NCBI RefSeq assembly: GCF_047730165.1 | Contig: NZ_CP159834.1 | Coordinates: forward strand, 1,736,001 to 1,800,000 | DNA from: Patiriisocius sp047730165 | GTDB taxonomy: Bacteria > Bacteroidota > Bacteroidia > Flavobacteriales > Flavobacteriaceae | Direction: 5' to 3' | DNA length: 64,000 nt | Shown here: piece after piece, positions 63,011 to 64,000 of the stretch | Numbering within the stretch: position 1 is the first letter of the stretch | Layout of the letters: the number at the start of each line of letters is the position of its first letter | The notes under the pieces: model-generated | Told to the model about the DNA's origin: nothing | Database searches by the model: none | What the model saw: the letters and a program-made list of their open reading frames with translations, nothing else | Program-made: the position numbers and the translations under genes

Positions 63011-63934
63011 TCAAGAGACCATGGGTAACTTTATTTCCCATATTATAATAGTTCTATCATCTCCTGCAGAAATCAAATAATTATTGTAGATACTCCAAAT
63101 TAATTTATTTACAGAAAAGAGGTGCCCGTCATATTTTTCTTTGTTAATCACTTTTAATAGTTGGAATGTTTTCGAATCCCAAATTTTTAATGTTTTGTCA
63201 CGACTAGCCGTAGCAAATAAGTTAGATTCGGGGCTGTATGCAATATCGTAAATCGCCCAATCATGAGCAGGAATTGATTTCAGTTTCTTATAATGGCCAA
63301 CTTGCCAGATGTTTAAGTAACCATCTCTGCCCCCTGTTAAAAGGAGTTTCCCATCAGGACTGAAGCGCACAACATTTGACGAAAGCCGATGTCCAACAAA
63401 GGACTTTTTTTCCAGTAATGTTTTTAGGTCAAAAATACGAATGTTGCAATCTCCTGAAGCAACAGCTATTTCAGAAGTCTCATAATTAAAATCAATATCA
63501 CGTACTTTTTCATTACATAGTTTTTCAATCTTGATTAAGGCGAAGGTGTCAAGTGAGCAAATTGCAAAGTTACCGTCTCCTCCTGCTGTATAAATGCAAT
63601 TGGTTTCAATAGAATACCTGATATTAAAAATCTGCGAAGTATGGTTTTTAAGAATTTTTATCTCTTCTTTTTTTTCTAAATCTAATATATGAACATTGCC
63701 ATCTGAAGTTCCTGCCAGTAATAATTGCTTTTCGGGAATGTGACAAATAGAATATAAAACGGTAGGATAACTGGCTACGAACTTTTCGTCTTGAAATGTT
63801 TTTAAATTCCATTGAGCGATTATCTTATCACCACTACCAGAGAAAATAAGATGTTCAACTGTTCCTTTATCTAAAGCATATATTGAGTCGCTATGACCTG
63901 TGAGTGTCGCTATTTTATTTACCTCAATTCTCAT
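63011..63934 (-). CDS. WD40-repeat protein
   Basis: 307 residues, no signal peptide: a single seven-bladed WD40 propeller, with blades marked by LTGHSDSIYALDKG, DKIIAQWNL, GNVHILDL, NIRIFDLKT, GYLNIWQVG, KTLKIWDSK and RTIIIWEIK. Length is right for one complete ring. Cytoplasmic WD40 proteins are interaction scaffolds; the partner is not evident. The last 66 bases of the window, upstream of it, show no feature. Confidence 0.9.
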   Translation of the reverse strand: MRIEVNKIATLTGHSDSIYALDKGTVEHLIFSGSGDKIIAQWNLKTFQDEKFVASYPTVLYSICHIPEKQLLLAGTSDGNVHILDLEKKEEIKILKNHTSQIFNIRYSIETNCIYTAGGDGNFAICSLDTFALIKIEKLCNEKVRDIDFNYETSEIAVASGDCNIRIFDLKTLLEKKSFVGHRLSSNVVRFSPDGKLLLTGGRDGYLNIWQVGHYKKLKSIPAHDWAIYDIAYSPESNLFATASRDKTLKIWDSKTFQLLKVINKEKYDGHLFSVNKLIWSIYNNYLISAGDDRTIIIWEIKLPMVS

Positions 63935-64000
63935 TTATGTAGAAGATTTTTTATATCGGTGTACTTGCTCTTATGGTGTCTAACGTGTTTGAATAAGATT

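Noticed and set aside
1..64000. tRNA, rRNA, integrase, or complete insertion sequence
   Set aside because: None was recognised by reading both strands. tRNA genes can be missed by eye, so a tRNAscan-SE run would be the test.

Overview
The window is low-GC chromosomal DNA from a member of the Bacteroidota, almost certainly a gliding or carotenoid-producing Flavobacteriaceae. The basis is type IX secretion (T9SS) sorting domains, a PorP/SprF protein next to a giant repeat adhesin, SprB-type repeats, a carotenoid desaturase and a TAnnTTTG promoter element. Genus and species cannot be read from the sequence.

Layout. (1) Positions 1-18,000: a tail of one gene, three tandem secreted GEVEDY-domain paralogues, the third a 4098-residue adhesin with 17 near-identical and 9 diverged copies of an 81-residue repeat, then PorP/SprF and a PD40-OmpA protein, closed by a perfect 22-bp-arm terminator. 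Together they look like an adhesin plus its T9SS partner proteins. (2) 18,000-25,300: an ice-binding-like (DUF3494) protein, a solo copy of its C-terminal domain, an AraC regulator followed by a heavily decayed paralogue, and a decayed NUMOD/HNH-type endonuclease gene. (3) 25,300-33,800: ordinary chromosomal genes: FAD monooxygenase and Nudix, acyl-CoA carboxylase beta, flavin reductase, MarR, pirin, small membrane protein, EttA. (4) 34,000-38,040: two large T9SS cargo proteins (FG-GAP and CotH).

(5) 38,155-59,708 is the unusual part. More than 20 genes, almost all on the minus strand and mostly small lipoproteins, membrane proteins, regulators or single enzymes, are separated by imperfect palindromes of about 60-320 bp. 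Most begin with AACG and end with GTTAGC or GTTGGC (plus strand). Genes start and stop within a few bases of these cores, and several stop codons lie inside them. One 465-bp gene-free unit is duplicated in perfect tandem with breakpoints exactly at the core. This is the architecture of an integron cassette array without an integrase in view (CALIN-like), with attC-like sites whose plus (non-coding) strand folds better, as in known attC sites. Cargo includes a BLUF photoreceptor, a serine hydrolase, an esterase, an XRE-2TM regulator, AraC plus PEBP, a gamma-glutamylcyclotransferase-like protein, YwqK/MORN-like and WG-repeat proteins, and a three-gene unit of small membrane protein, P-loop ATPase and two-TM protein. 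Some cassettes are broken (TonB-plug-like gene with a nonsense codon, VanX relic).

(6) 60,035-64,000: a UbiA prenyltransferase convergent with a CrtI-type desaturase, a gene-free stretch with an orphan half-site, and a WD40 protein.

All functional calls come from reading the translated sequence; no database search was run. Repeat alignments were done by eye.
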